Positions 22,062-33,425 of a DNA stretch of 64,000 nucleotides are shown here, one piece after another; the stretch's first letter is position 1; the number at the start of each line of letters is the position of its first letter. The position numbers were made by a program, and so were the translations under genes. The stretch comes from Dolomedes plantarius (taxonomy: Eukaryota > Arthropoda > Arachnida > Araneae > Dolomedidae): assembly GCA_907164885.2 (NCBI GenBank), contig OU015496.1, forward strand, positions 139,361,034 through 139,425,033, written 5' to 3'. Under the pieces are notes generated by a model. The model ran no database searches, was not told the origin of the DNA, and saw only the letters and a list, made by a program, of their open reading frames with translations.

Positions 22062-23361
22062 CAGAGGCTGTTCACGCATTTTTTAGACGATGTATATTGT
22101 ATTCACAAAACTAAATTACATAAAATTCTTGTTTTAAATGTTCTATTTGACATCCCTTATTCTGAACTATCTTTCGACACCGGAATTTCCAGGATAATAA
22201 TGCCTTTTGAAGTGTCAGAAGAGGTATTCTATCCCATTCCTCCTGAACAGCTTTCCAGAGTCCTGTAAGGGTTTTGGGACGACGTTTGGATAATGCAGAT
22301 TTTAAAAGTCCGAAAGCACAAAAATCCATAGGTGATACATCGGGAGATTTAGTAGGGATATCAGTGAAGGGTATGGCCTTGATACCAGTTTTTTGTTCTA
22401 TTTCTTTTAGGAAATTTACAGTGGATTTTGATGTATGACTGCTAGCTTTGTCCTGATGGAGTCTCACAGATTGATGGCACTGTGGGTAAAGCGATGGTAT
22501 TTCATTCAGAAAAATTGGCGATAAAATATGTTCCTGATAGTATTTGGAGTTAATCTTGACATTTTTTTCCACTCTCTTTATTTTTAACTTGCCATTATAA
22601 GAAAAACCAGCAACAATCATGAATCCCCTAGAAAAACTTTCTTTCGATTCTTTGAACCATGTACTTAAATTTTTTTCTCCCCTTTTATGATAATAAATGG
22701 CTCTTTTTTTGTTGCAATCATTTAAATACATCCATGATTCATCTATTGTGACAATTGTTTTCCATTTTTCTTTGGATAAGTGTTTCTCATATAGAATTCA
22801 ACAGCGTGTCCTGTGTTAAGCGATATGATTTGGAAGAAGACGATGCACATTGCGTTTTTTCGCTTTCTTAAGATTTAAATCAACGTTTAACATTTTGTTT
22901 ACAGTGGACACCGAGCATTTTAATGATTTTGCAACTGTCCTTTGACTAGGGGGATTTTCTTTTAACATTAAACAACGTACCTTTGCAATAGTCGAAGATG
23001 TCCGTTTTTTCCTTGGATACTTCTTTGGAATTTTTGTCCCACTTGAGGCTCCAATTTGACGATTTTTTCCTTTCTTGTGGACGATATTGCCTATCGACGC
23101 TTTAGATATCACAAAACCATGACTCTCACATCGTTTTTGGATAACGGAGTATGCATATTTCTCTTCGGAAAGAGCATAAATGTAGCCTTCGAACCACTGC
23201 TTTGTTAAAAACGCCATTTTGAATAAAAACAAAACTTTCAAACCTTAGACGATAATTTTGACTTTTAAAAACATAGTACAATTGCAATTATTTCTTTTGC
23301 AGTAAACGATTTTTTATTACCGCTTACCAAAATCGTCTAAAAATTGTGCGAACAGCCTCTG
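22062..23361 (-). mobile_element. DD41D mariner-like element, copy 1
   Basis: 1,300 bp. Termini CAGAGGCTGTTC and GAACAGCCTCTG continue imperfectly for about 30 bp (to TTTAGACGAT). TA at 22060-22061 and 23362-23363. It encodes one transposase on the minus strand with stops. A near-identical copy lies at 55656-56958. Confidence 0.93.
22111..23241 (-). pseudogene. DD41D mariner transposase, broken by stops
   Basis: Reads from 23241 (MKVLFLFKMAFLTKQWFEGY; the second Met may be the true start) through a paired-type DNA-binding half (RTVAKSLKCSVSTVNKML) to HIA, where a TAA at 22818-22816 stands where copy 2 has GAA. A TGA follows shortly. The same frame then continues through IDESW (first Asp), LHQDKASSHTS (second Asp) and SPDVSPMDF (third Asp) to 22111. 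There are 41 residues between the second and third Asp, the spacing reported for the rosa/Visitor mariner groups. Inactive as it stands. Confidence 0.88.
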
Positions 23362-23370
23362 TATCAAAGG

Positions 23371-23871
23371 CAGCCCTGATTTTCCACTAGGCCCTGTAGG
23401 CCCGGTTGCCCCCCAAAAATGTTATTTTAAAAGAAAAAATTCCCAATTCGAATTTTTTTATTTTATTTTATATTTTTAATAGCAATTTTTTTTATAATAT
23501 CCTTTTAAATTTGATTGATTGGTTCATCATATGTATAGTTATTTTTATCTATAGTTTATCATATGTATAGTTATATCTATAGTTCATCATATGTATGCTA
23601 TAGTGTATATGAGGGATTAACGAGTTTTTCTGGTTGCATTGTACTGGTGTTTTAATGATGTAGTTAATATGTTGTATTGCCTTTTGTTATTTGATAATGT
23701 TCTAGGCTTCTACGCTTCGAATAGCCAATTCTTGGTAAAATGGTACTTTCACAATGATTCATGATTATTTCTTTTGTGTGTCAATTTTGGAAATTTTACG
23801 CTCACATCAGAGTTAGGGGGCCCCCATCCCGAGTTGTGCCTATAGTCAAGAATTTTCTAAATCGGGCTCTG
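23371..23871. mobile_element. hAT MITE with intact 8-bp target duplication
   Basis: 501 bp. Ends CAGCCCTGATTTTC and AAATCGGGCTCTG are inverted-complementary with mismatches. ATCAAAGG flanks it at 23363-23370 and 23872-23879, a perfect 8-bp duplication. Interior includes GGCCCTGTAGGCCCGG and GGGGGCCCCCATCC. Its left duplication shares one base with the right TA of the neighbouring mariner. Confidence 0.85.
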
Positions 23872-23879
23872 ATCAAAGG

Positions 23880-24228
23880 GACGTTATTTCGATGCCTGAA
23901 TCAGAATATATTGAAAAAAATATATCATACAGTAATCTGTATTGCAATAAAATATATTATTCCTCGTGGCGATATTCCTCGTGGCTTTGGCATTAGAAAC
24001 TGTTTGATGTATATGTGCTTCAAAATGACTTCGCAGTTTAGAGTCAAAATGCTCCGTAATCTCCCGAAATCGCTGTTACATTGAATTATCCTGAAAAGTC
24101 TAAAGAATATAAACGATCCGTTACAGATTTTCTTATTTATAATCAGTTTTTCTGTTCAATTTTCTTATCAAATGTTTCACCAATCCCCCATGCAATTAAG
24201 GAACAACCAGATGTCCGAGTAGATAACT
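23880..24228. other. Intergenic sequence, no feature
   Basis: Short tandem CGTGGCGATATTCCTCGTGG near 23965-23985; otherwise nothing recognised. Confidence 0.4.
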
Positions 24229-24830
24229 TCAGTTGAGTGGATCGAATTTTTCCTCCCTGCATCGTCTTTCGAAATCATTTCGAAGGGGGGCAGTCACGTG
24301 TTTGATGGGCTGGGGAGGGGGGATAAGTTTGTCATCGTTTGTCTCTGAACGAGATGATCCCTCCTCTGGTGAGGGGGACGGTAATCCCTGCCGCAAATCT
24401 CCTGGATTACCTGTGCTGCAGGGCGAGAGGGGAAAGGTCGTTTTTATGCAAATTAGAATGTCGCACTCTGATGACGGTCCCCAGAGGGTGTTGAGGCAGG
24501 GAAACAATGAAAATCAGTTGAAAAAAAAAAGTCGAATCTCTCGCGGTAAGTTGTTTCTATTAAAATGAAGCAAAAAGTCTAGAAAATTTTGTTGCTTGAC
24601 GTTATGATTTTTATCTGATTGTATTAATTTATAAGGAAAGAAAAAGCAAAGTTATATCATCTTTTGTCTGACGAGGGCTAATAAACTGACTTGGACATAC
24701 AGATGAAAGTCGATTCCCGACGGGTGCAGACATCACAGCAGCGAACCCGCTGACTTTGACCCCGAAGTCCCTTGCTCTGTCTGTCCGGAAAGGAGACAAC
24801 TGATGGCAGAAAAGGAAGGATAAATACAAG
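24229..24830. other. GC-rich patch in AT-rich DNA
   Basis: Contrasts with its surroundings, with CpG and G-runs and open frames on both strands (111 codons + from 24233; 92 codons - from 24507). Neither frame shows a motif I know. Both may simply reflect few AT-rich stops. A promoter-associated patch is possible but unsupported by other signals. Confidence 0.35.
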
Positions 24831-24839
24831 ATAAAATGA

Positions 24840-25252
24840 ACTTTTTATATACCATGTTTTTAAATTTCTGTTGAATTACATAAACTTGACAATTCTATGT
24901 ATTAATAAATACTTTTTAAAATTTTTTGATGAATTATCGCATCAACTTGAAAGAAAATGAAGTTAATTGGAAGTTAACTTGCGTTTAACTTTTCGTTCCC
25001 GCCCCGGTCGATAGATGGCTGCACCAGTCTACAAAACAAAATTAACTGAAAAAGAATTCAATTCTGCTTAAAGATGGCTAAAAGTATTAAAATAATGCAT
25101 TGTCATCGTGTTCTGAGCTATTCTAAAAGTTTCAAATGTCTAGCTAGTCGGGAAGTTAGTTAAAAATCAATTGCAAGATTTGTACCGGACAAACAAACAC
25201 ACACACACACAAACAAACAAACAAACAAGAAAGCGAGTTAATAAAAACAGGG
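24840..25252 (-). repeat. Interspersed repeat R1, copy 2 (inverted)
   Basis: Reverse complement of 3937-4368 and 43643-44065. The shared GT-rich arm is expanded here to (CA)n(CAAA)n near 25195-25228. ATACCATGTTTTTAAATTT marks the left end and TAAAAACAGG the right. Confidence 0.75.
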
Positions 25253-25761
25253 CAATAAAAATGAAATGTTTGAATATTCTACGGTCATCATTAGCAACGG
25301 GAGAGCTTTGAAACTGGCTTCGAACGGCCGCAAACATCCGTGCTTTCCATTGGATTTGAATTCGCTAACTCTGGGCCTGATTACTAGCGTCCTAGCCTTT
25401 CCAATTCGTCCATCCTTTGGCTTCATAAAGGGAATTAAATAATGAATAAAAACGTGCATTATAACACCCTCCGAAAAAAAAGTTAAGACAAGTGAAACGC
25501 TAAAAAGACCAACAGACTTAAAAATCGACAGAATTTCATTATGCTACATCAGCGGTGTAACTACGGACAAGAGGAGTGGAGCGGTACTTGGAACCTTATC
25601 ATTTGTTGACAAAACAGCTTATAAAAGTTCCAGGAAGCAGAAAGGGGGGTAATTTCGGAGACAATTATGTCACTTACCTTATAAAAATGTAAAATATTTT
25701 TTAGCATGTGGTCAGTCTCAGCATTATATTATATTATGTACGCTAATTAAATTCATGTCAC

Positions 25762-25985
25762 TGGCTCCTGCATAGTGTAGTGATTAGCGTTCTGAGTTGC
25801 TACGTAGTGGGCTTGGGTTCAAATCCCGAATAAGGCATGGTCGTTTCCGTGTCGTCCCCCCTCTTGGAAAGCAATGACTGGCTCACTTAAATAGTGCTCC
25901 CATAATAAAGTAGCCAGCAAAACCTCGGGGAATGACAAAAGGCGAATGTCTCACGACAGAGTGCCTACGCATTAGAAGGAAAAAC
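25762..25985 (+). repeat. tRNA-derived SINE, family D, copy 1
   Basis: Box-A-like TAGTGATTAGCGT and a consensus box B GGTTCAAATCC (25816-25826), then a body containing ACTGGCTCACTTAAATAGTGC, CATAATAAAGTAGCCAGC and a GTCTCACGACAGAGTGCC tail. Inverted copies at 28263-28470 and 63326-63535 share the order head, GTGCTCCCATAATAAAGTAG and tail. Mobilised by LINE machinery in trans (family knowledge). Confidence 0.8.
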
Positions 25986-27297
25986 AAATGTCATTAATGC
26001 TACAATGTTTGGGCGAAGAGATAAATTTTTATCTTATGCTAGTTTATGATGTTTCATCTGTAAAAGTGATTTTATTAAAAGAGTCGGCTTTTTTAGCTAA
26101 GACATAAATGCCGTGTGTGCCCAAAATCATATCATGGCGTCATGTGCAAATTGGAAATGTATTGAAATGGGAGATAAAAATCAAGAATAGTTTATTAAAG
26201 TTCAAAATAAAACAAAATCATATTTATCACAACACTTTAAGCTTCACTGTCTTATTCATTTATGATGCAGTTCTGATTGTATATCGTAGAAACAAAATTA
26301 GTGTCATCGGAGGATTAAATATGTATTTATAAACTTACCATTGCCATTTAGACAATTACCATTGTCATAGAAAAAATTGGGGAAACGTGAGGGAAGTCGC
26401 TAAAAATAACTCTTCCTCATATCGCTGTGATAGCTGGTAGATTACGGACTTCGCGGAATTGAGGACTCTTGTTCGGCTTACGGCACACCGAAACATTCGT
26501 TACGTAAATACCTGACCACTGGAAAGCAAAGTAATGACCGTTGGGTAGCATTTGACAAATACTGATAGCGAAAAGAAATTATCTTCATTGAATGATTCAG
26601 TAATAAAGATAAATAAACACGCACAGGCCAACATCCTGTGTCGCTGGCTTCGAAAGGAATGACAAACATGTCAAGGAAGTCATTGAAAATAATATTGCCT
26701 CATATTGCTGGGATTGGTCAGTTGGAAGATTACCTACTTCGGGTATGGAGAACATTTGTAAGCCGGTATGGTTAAGTTGACAAAATGTCAGTTTTAAGTT
26801 CTGAGGACTCTCGGGCCTGGCCGATGGTCATGACACTCTTATAACATTTTAACGAGGTAATTCAGAAGAGTATATTTCAAAAGTCTTCTGGGATTTACAA
26901 TTATTTCACCTTTGAAATCGAGTAAACTTGTATCAAGAGCAGTAAGGTAAATATTACACATTGAAAATGCCCAATAAACTGAAATGGAATAACTAAATTC
27001 GTGAATGATGATATTAGGTGATTGTCTGAGACTTTCTTATTTGAGAGATACTGCTATGGGGTTGCACCAGTCTTTATTTATTGACCTTAAAAGCCGACTT
27101 TAATGTCTTAGGAGTTCTAGTCAAACTAAATGTTTATTACTTTAGTTTGTAGTGTAAATGAACGAAATTTCAAAGTTTAAACTGTAAGACGCCTTCAGCT
27201 GTCGACAATATCATTTCCATGGGGATGTTTTCTTTAATAGAATAATTTCCCGTAATATATATAAGGAGATGTTTCAAAATGAGATGTCCTCACACCT
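25986..27297. other. Intergenic with a diverged duplicated segment
   Basis: About 75 bp at 26395-26470 (GAAGTCGCTAAAAATAACTC...GGACTTCG) resembles 26670-26755 (GAAGTCATTGAAAATAATAT...CTACTTCG). No gene recognised. Confidence 0.4.
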
Positions 27298-27365
27298 GTG
27301 GTATAGATTAGTTGATAGAACACCCGCCTCGAGTAGAAGAGACGGGTTCCCTATACGATCCTATC
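27298..27365 (+). repeat. tRNA-like SINE head, family E, copy 1
   Basis: TAGATTAGTTGATAGAACAC resembles a tRNA D-arm/box A, and ACGGGTTCCC a degraded box B. Similar to 27545-27619. It lacks a foldable acceptor stem, so it is not called a tRNA gene. Confidence 0.4.
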
Positions 27366-27544
27366 AGACGGTTGTTACAATGACAACCGGCTATTGGAGA
27401 GAAAAGTTATGGACCACGAAGAAAACTTATTAAAAACCTAACTAACAGAAAAATAAATTCTTAGAGGTAAGATCCCAAGTCGTTTATCTCAAAATAGAAC
27501 TTGAGAAGGATACACGAGAAAAATATTTTAAAAGAAACTTAAAT

Positions 27545-27619
27545 CGCTGGGATATGTTAGTTGGTAGAGTACCAGCCTTGAGGAGAGAAGACCCGGGTTT
27601 AGTTCCTTGTCCTTGCAGA
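27545..27619 (+). repeat. tRNA-like SINE head, family E, copy 2
   Basis: ATGTTAGTTGGTAGAGTACC (box-A-like) and CCCGGGTTTAGTTCC (box-B-like). Shares layout and many bases with 27298-27365, 250 bp upstream. Confidence 0.45.
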
Positions 27620-28262
27620 CGATCCTTATATGTTCTTTGACAGATTTCCTCCCTTCCCCCACAGATAAAAAATTCTTTAAAAGTCAAATATATTTATTTT
27701 GTTAACAATGTCTACCTAGATGTGAACCTTGTTTGTTGAACAAGCGTCTCTAATCTAATTCTATCCATAACTCATTAAATGAATTTAAGTTAAAAGGGAA
27801 TTTAAAGGTAAATAAAATATTCTTTCTTTCAGAACAGTTTCATTGAATCAACCCCTAAAATATGAACTTTGATTGTTAATATCTTTTGTGTATAGGAATT
27901 CCTCCTAATACGTTATACATAATCGGTAATTATTTGAATAGTATGATTATTACAAACAAGAAGAGTGGTTACTAAGTATGCAACGTGACTTTTGTTGTTG
28001 GCTTTTTGGGGCCAAGCCCCTTGACAACAAGCTTCAGTAACTTTTATGGTTTAAGCTTATTTGAGAGCTAGCCAGATATGATACCTGATATTATTGGTAA
28101 ATTAATTTGAAAACGGTAAATGAGCATTTTTGAACAGATGACCCAGAAGACTTGTCAAACTTTACTTCATTGTAAATAACGATTATTGAGAAAATTATAA
28201 AGTTTCATTCCCCGAATGACGGCCTTCAGCTTGAAAACAATTGCGAACCTGATTTTTTTTTC

Positions 28263-28470
28263 TAATGCGGAGGCTCTTGTGAGACATTCTCCTTTTGTTA
28301 ATCTCCGTGAAGTCTTGCTGGCTACTTTATTGTAGGGACACCATTAAGATGAGCCAGAATTTCTCCATATGAGGGGACAGCACGGTAAAGACCAAGCCTT
28401 ATTCGAGATTTGAACCCAAGCTCACTGCGTGGAAGCTCCCGACGGTAACCACTATATCCTGTGGGCAGCT
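28263..28470 (-). repeat. tRNA-derived SINE, family D, copy 2
   Basis: Inverted relative to copy 1. The + strand shows a T-run (the A-tail reversed), GGCTACTTTATTGTAGGGAC, GAGGGGACAGCACGGTAAAG, then AGATTTGAACCCAAG (box B reversed) and the tRNA-like head. Confidence 0.78.
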
Positions 28471-29279
28471 GAACCTGAATTGTAGCATTGAATAGCATGA
28501 TAGTGTTCTTTATCTCATTGTTTTATACAAGATCTTAACTTTCAGACTGTTTTCCAATTTAACTCGTGTACAGAAAATCCGTTTCACATCAAGCGACATC
28601 TAATCGACCGAGGTAAATGGGATAACAAAGCTGGACGACCATTTTATGATTCTGCACTTTTCCATATCTTTCCCTGAGAAAGAGTAAATTACCCTACTGT
28701 AAAAGGAAGGGTAATTGCTCTTGTCTTTGGCTTTCATTCACGGACTGCGTCCCGGATTAAATATTCCATTGGTAACTAGTGCGAGACACAGATATATGTT
28801 ATTTGTTTCTATTTAAAATAAAATTCCATTCGAATAAATTTTCGGAGTAACATTCCTATTCCTTCCCCACTAAAAGTCTTGAGCGAAGTAAATAGTTCGC
28901 AGAACACAGGGTGAGTAGCTAAAAACAATTTCATCATCGCTTCCGAATCCTTCTGGGCTCGAGATAAAGAAAAAAGAAAAGAAAACAAAACAAAACAAAG
29001 CCCCGTATTCCACTTCATTACTTTCCGGTAAAGTTTGATATTTTTAGACGAATATTACCGCGTTTGTGAAGACTCGGGAGAAAAGTGAAAAATATTCGAG
29101 GCACTCTTGCTAACGCCTATTGTGTGATGTCCTATCTATACCCCATCATTTTAGTTTTCTTTTTTATTCCTCGCCTGGAACACTTAATGAGAAACAAACT
29201 GCTCCTTTTTACAGCAGCGAGATTGAAATTAAGGCTGGGATCGATGCCTTATAAGTGGCTTTGCGCTGAAGAATGAGAC

Positions 29280-30300
29280 ACTATACCCCGGCACCCCCCC
29301 CCACACTCCCCACCCCTTTTTGCTTTTAAAAGGAAGTGGCCGAAATCCGCTCTCTCTCTCTCTCTCTTTACCTTGGAAGAAAATTCCGGAGAGGAAGATA
29401 TTTTTTTCTCTTCCAGTTCTTTATTTTTATTTTTTTTCCCTTTTTGTACTTGCGTCTTTTTCCCGAAGAACTAAAGGAAGCGTGCCAGAGGGGGGGGGGG
29501 GGGGGGAGAGAGAGGGTTTGGCGTCGGACGGCGTCAGACGGTGATGAAGATAGATGGTTGCTCAGCAGAATCGCGCCCAAAGCCGGGTGCAATTTTTCAC
29601 GCCCGCAGCGCCGCCCTTTAATGCCCGGTGATGTATTCGTCTTAGGGCTTGATATTGTGGAGAGACGGGTAATTTGAATAGTGCGCCCTTGCCGTGGGTT
29701 CCTCCAACTTTTTTCTTTTTTTTATTTAAATATCGAGAAAGTAAAAAAAAAAAAGTTGGGGGGGGGGGGGTTGAGCATCCTTTATCTCCTCGGAAAAAGA
29801 TCAAGATTCGTCCGGGGGGAGGGGAAGAAAAAATATGTAAACAGATCGGTTGATGGATTGCGCATTTAGGGGGATACCAGATTCTTCTGCCGCTTTTCTT
29901 AAGCAACAACTAAGAGAAAAAAAAGGAGAACTCTCTCTTCCTCTCCGGGGATGGAGATGATTACTTCGGGCGTAGTTTAAAATGCCCAGGATGTTGTCGT
30001 GCCCGCGAAAATGCATGGGGCTGAATTTTCTGCACACGCGGACTCGCTTGGGAAATACTTTTATTCATAGCGGCAAGAGTTGCGTCAGTTAAAATAAAAG
30101 TGTCCGACCTTAAAAGAGGCTGGAAAAACAAACGCTTGAGGATTCTTGATGCGGGGCAACAGTTTCTTCACTCCAGTAATGTAATCATTTCGCAGCATAG
30201 CGCTCGTGCTTTGATTATAAAACCACCGGGAAGGGAAAAAAACACTTACCCCTAGGTCTAACCAGATCTTTCCACCTTCAAGACTTCCTTGCAATTTTCG
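29280..30300. other. GC- and homopolymer-rich patch
   Basis: C-run near 29296-29306, (CT)n near 29349-29368, a G-run of about 18 near 29491-29508, G-runs near 29757-29771 and 29815-29823, and CpG-rich DNA at 29520-29640. Overlapping open frames on both strands are low-complexity products of these runs. No coding evidence; G-quadruplex potential is high. Confidence 0.45.
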
Positions 30301-30503
30301 AGTACGTTTCCTTCCATGGGTATACATCCACAAAATTATAATATGAAGGAAAACATATTAGTACTTAAACGAATTAAAAATAGACATCCTCTGTCAAATG
30401 CATATGAAGACAAGTGATGTATTATCTATTTTAACCATCCTCAACCTTTCTTTTTTCTCAGGTCACATGTCTATGTTTGTTATGTTACGCGGGCCGCAAC
30501 ATA

Positions 30504-30862
30504 GTACTGCAGACCTCCCGCCAGAAGAGACCTGGAACTGGTTTTAAGGTTGCTGCCTCGAGGAGGTCGATTCTCAAAATGAGGGGTCGGGGATAATCAA
30601 ATGTATATTCCTCCTCATCTCTCTTGTAAACACTGCCTTTTCTTAGGGTAAACCATTACCCATCGGTAGAAAGAAACACCTGTTCAACTCTTCCTTGTGG
30701 CAAATACTGTTATTTGGCGAAAAGGGGGGGGGGGTGTTTGGTGACAATCTCCTCCTCTCCCGTTGACCGTCGCTTTTGGCACTTTCCACCCTTCATGAAG
30801 AAATAACTGCTCCCGAGCGACCACTTTCTGAGGGATCTTCTCTTCGGAGGAGACCAGTACAC
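30504..30862 (+). repeat. Left arm of a 357-bp inverted repeat
   Basis: Starts TACTGCAGACCTCCCG and ends GGAGGAGACCAGTACAC. It is the diverged reverse complement of 31658-32012, containing a G-run (30725-30736) and GAGGGGTCGGGGATAATCAA. Downstream sequence to about 31060 is SINE family A body (CAAGTTCTCAAATTTACC). Confidence 0.8.
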
Positions 30863-31065
30863 GAATGGCGGCTGGTGCACGTTAAATCCATCGTGGCTGC
30901 AAAGTTCTCCAAGTTCTCAAATTTACCTGTGGAGGTGCGGGGTCCAGTGTTTCGGTCTCGGCACTTGACTCGGTTCTAAATTACGGGACCGGCTTGTAGG
31001 GGGTAATGCTGGCCACCTATACGGTGCCCCCTTAAAGAAATGGCCAGCAGTCTCGGCTGCAAAGT
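30863..31065 (+). repeat. SINE family A, body and tail
   Basis: GGCTGGTGCACGTTAAATCC, GTGGCTGCAAAG and CAAGTTCTCAAATTTACCTG match the minus strand of 690-870. The tail CTGGCCACCTATACGGTGCC matches the reversed core near 700-740. The tRNA-like head is missing here. Confidence 0.65.
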
Positions 31066-31248
31066 GTAATAGATCAAGTTCCAAAAATTGCCATATGTAA
31101 CAACAACAAGCCTAGTATACCCATCAGGCCGCTACTGTAAAAATGAGTGATCGAGTTTCCAACCTCTAAAGCATTAGCTGTTCCCAATGTCCACTGGGAC
31201 CTCTTAGGTATGATGTGGTTATATTTAAGGGGACTCGTTACAACAGAT

Positions 31249-31560
31249 CAGAGATACTCAAACTGCGGCCCATCAAGCTTTTAGGGGCGGCCCAAACACA
31301 CTCATTATTAGGCAGGTGCTTTTGTAAACATAATTTTAGAAATGAGTGGCTGAAAAATACAAAACTGTACAAAAAATATGCCGCCTGCTGCTCACGTTGT
31401 TCGCGTCAATGTATCTTTGTGAATCATTCTATTCCCAAATGAAATATGCGAAGAACGTGTATAGAAATCGATTTAACTGACTCTCACCTTGGTGGCGTAT
31501 TGAGAGTAGCATGTAGCAATTATAAACTTTATTTGACTAAAATAAAAATCTAAATGTTTG
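31249..31560 (+). pseudogene. hAT transposase fragment, dimerisation domain
   Basis: The left edge CAGAGATACTCAAACTGCGG looks like a hAT terminus. From about 31390 one frame encodes LFASMYLCESFYSQMKYAKN then YRNRF, matching the hAT C-terminal dimerisation segment of ZBED/GTF2IRD2-type transposases; stops and frameshifts follow. An internally deleted hAT element lying in the loop of the inverted repeat is the likely explanation. Confidence 0.65.
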
Positions 31561-31657
31561 TCTCAACATCAAAAATCACACTATTTTTTTAAATAAATGC
31601 TTCAATACATTTGTGTTTTGAGTTTTATTTTATTACATCATAATATTATGATGCATA

Positions 31658-32012
31658 GTGTACTGCTCTCCTCCGAAGAGAAAATCCCTCAGAAAGTGGT
31701 GGCTCGGGAGCAGTTCTTTTTTCATGAGGGGTGGAAAGTGTCAGAAGCGACTGTCAACGGGAGAGGAGGAGATTGTCACCGAACATCCCCCACTTTTCGC
31801 CAAATAACGGTATTTGCCCCAAGAAAAAGTTGAACAGGTGTTTCTTTCTACTGATGTTTAATGGTTTGCCTTAAAAAAAGGCAGTGTTTACAAGACAGAT
31901 GGGTAGGAATACATATTTGATTATCCCCGACCCCTCATTTCGAGAATGGACGTCCCCGAGGCAGCAACCTTAAAACCAGTTTCAGGTCTCTTCTGACGGG
32001 AGGTCTGCAGTA
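31658..32012 (-). repeat. Right arm of the 357-bp inverted repeat
   Basis: Reverse complement of 30504-30862 with scattered substitutions and indels (the G-run is not preserved here). Outer end GGAGGTCTGCAGTA meets a SINE A head. Confidence 0.8.
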
Positions 32013-32098
32013 CACGGCGAGGAATTTTCAGGGACGGGTATCGAACCAAAGACGTTCAGATCACTGGCCCGCTGCCCTTACCAACTGGGTCATTCAGG
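32013..32098 (-). repeat. SINE family A, tRNA-like head
   Basis: The minus strand reads ACCCAGTTGGTAAGGGCAGC (box A region), CAGTGATCTGAACGTC and GGTTCGATACC (box B), as in the copy at 690-981. Joined to the right arm of the inverted repeat as one SINE-like unit. Confidence 0.7.
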
Positions 32099-32226
32099 TT
32101 TGCTTATGTTGACTCTGAGAAAAATATCGAGAATCTGAGTCCTCAGCGAATCAACCTCTAAGTTTATTTTTCATTAAATGCCCAGATAAGTGTGCCTGGA
32201 GGTCTGCGGGAGAAATGTGTATTATT

Positions 32227-32435
32227 ATGTATACACACACACACAAACACAGAAGAAAATGTTAAGTTGCAGTTAAAAGTTTGTGAAAGAAAAGAAATTT
32301 TTTCAGAATCTATTGTTCTATGATTGAAACATAGTCTATTAAAAATTCAGTGACATCTATTTGCATAAAATTTTGTTGTTTGTTAGCTTAATTATGGATT
32401 ACTACACACACATGCACACACGTATACATATATAG

Positions 32436-32502
<67 letters not shown>
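32227..32502. repeat. (CA)n and (TA)n microsatellites
   Basis: CA runs near 32230-32245 and 32444-32475, passing into TA at 32476-32502, directly left of the mariner remnant. Confidence 0.85.
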
Positions 32503-32506
<4 letters not shown>

Positions 32507-32507
32507 C

Positions 32508-33410
32508 TGTGTACAGAAAGTTCAGTGAATCATAGTGCTCACGGTCGTAAGAGTTTGCAACCGGCGCATACCGTGCCGGACAGGTGAAGACTGGTCTGAA
32601 CCAATTCCTGAGCGACGGCGCTGCGAGTTAGCTTATCGTGTGGAAACAGTTCATTGTAGAGTGAAGGTGTTATGCGCTTGGTCGAAATTCAAAATGGATG
32701 AGCGTACGAATATGCTGTTATGTTTCAAACTTTAGCAGAATTTCATGAGTGTCTCTCCTGAAAATCAGCGAAAGACACTCATGAAATTCTGCTGAAATTT
32801 TACGGTGAACGTACGGTAACCCTGAAAAGCGTGTATGAGTGGTTTAAACGCTTCCGAGAAGTTCGGGATACCATTGAAGACTCCCCCCGAAGTGGTCGAC
32901 CTGCAACTGCACGCACCCCGGACAACGTACAGAAAGTGAAGGAATTGTTGGCCAAGGATCGTCGTGTGACAATGCGAATGATAGCGGAGGAAGTGGGAAT
33001 TCGTCGTGAGATGGCCCAGCTCATACTGACCCATGATTTGGGTAAACGCAAGCTTTGCTCCCAAATTGTGCCCCACACTTTGACGCTTGACGCCTGTGGA
33101 GACTTCATTGACATGGCGGATCGAAACCCAAATTTCCTGAAACCCATTATCACGGGTGACGAGACCTGGTGTCTGAAGTACGACCCCGACGGTAAGCGTC
33201 ATTGTATGGAGTGGAGGGGTGCAGGGTCACCGAAAAGCAAGAAGGTGCGAAGTGAAAAAATCCCGCATCAAGACAATGCTCGCGGTATTCTTCGACTCTG
33301 AGGGTCTCATCCATAAAGAGTTCCTCCCTGAGGTCACCACGTTAAATTCCACTAACTACGTGGATATACTGAAACATCTGCTGCAACGGATCAATATATT
33401 CCTAAAAATA
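32508..33410 (+). pseudogene. mariner transposase, rearranged and truncated
   Basis: An N-terminal piece (FKMDERTNMLLCFKL, about 32685) precedes a 20-bp inverted duplication (32734-32753 / 32774-32793). The frame then runs from 32831 (VYEWFKRFREVRDTIEDSPRSG, RPATAR) through EEVGIRREMAQLILTHDLGK, a small deletion after TLTL, and ITGDETWCLKYDPD (first catalytic Asp), shifting near 33235-33290 into MLAVFFDSEGLIHKEFLPE. Homology stops near 33408, before the second and third catalytic residues. Inactive. Confidence 0.85.
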
Positions 33411-33425
33411 TTAAAACGAAACTGA

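Noticed and set aside
24233..24568. 111-codon + frame in a GC-rich patch
   Set aside because: An overlapping minus-strand frame of similar length exists and no motif or splice signals support either.
25238..25459. 73-codon minus frame with RPRVSEFKSNGKHGCLRPFE
   Set aside because: GC-richer than its flanks and faintly familiar from other transcripts, but I cannot name it; no start context, splice or domain evidence.
27298..27619. Two possible tRNA genes
   Set aside because: Box-like motifs but no acceptor stem or full cloverleaf; better explained as SINE heads.
29336..29909. Overlapping frames of 74-115 codons on both strands
   Set aside because: Low-complexity products of G/C and CT runs (poly-Gly, poly-Pro, poly-Lys).
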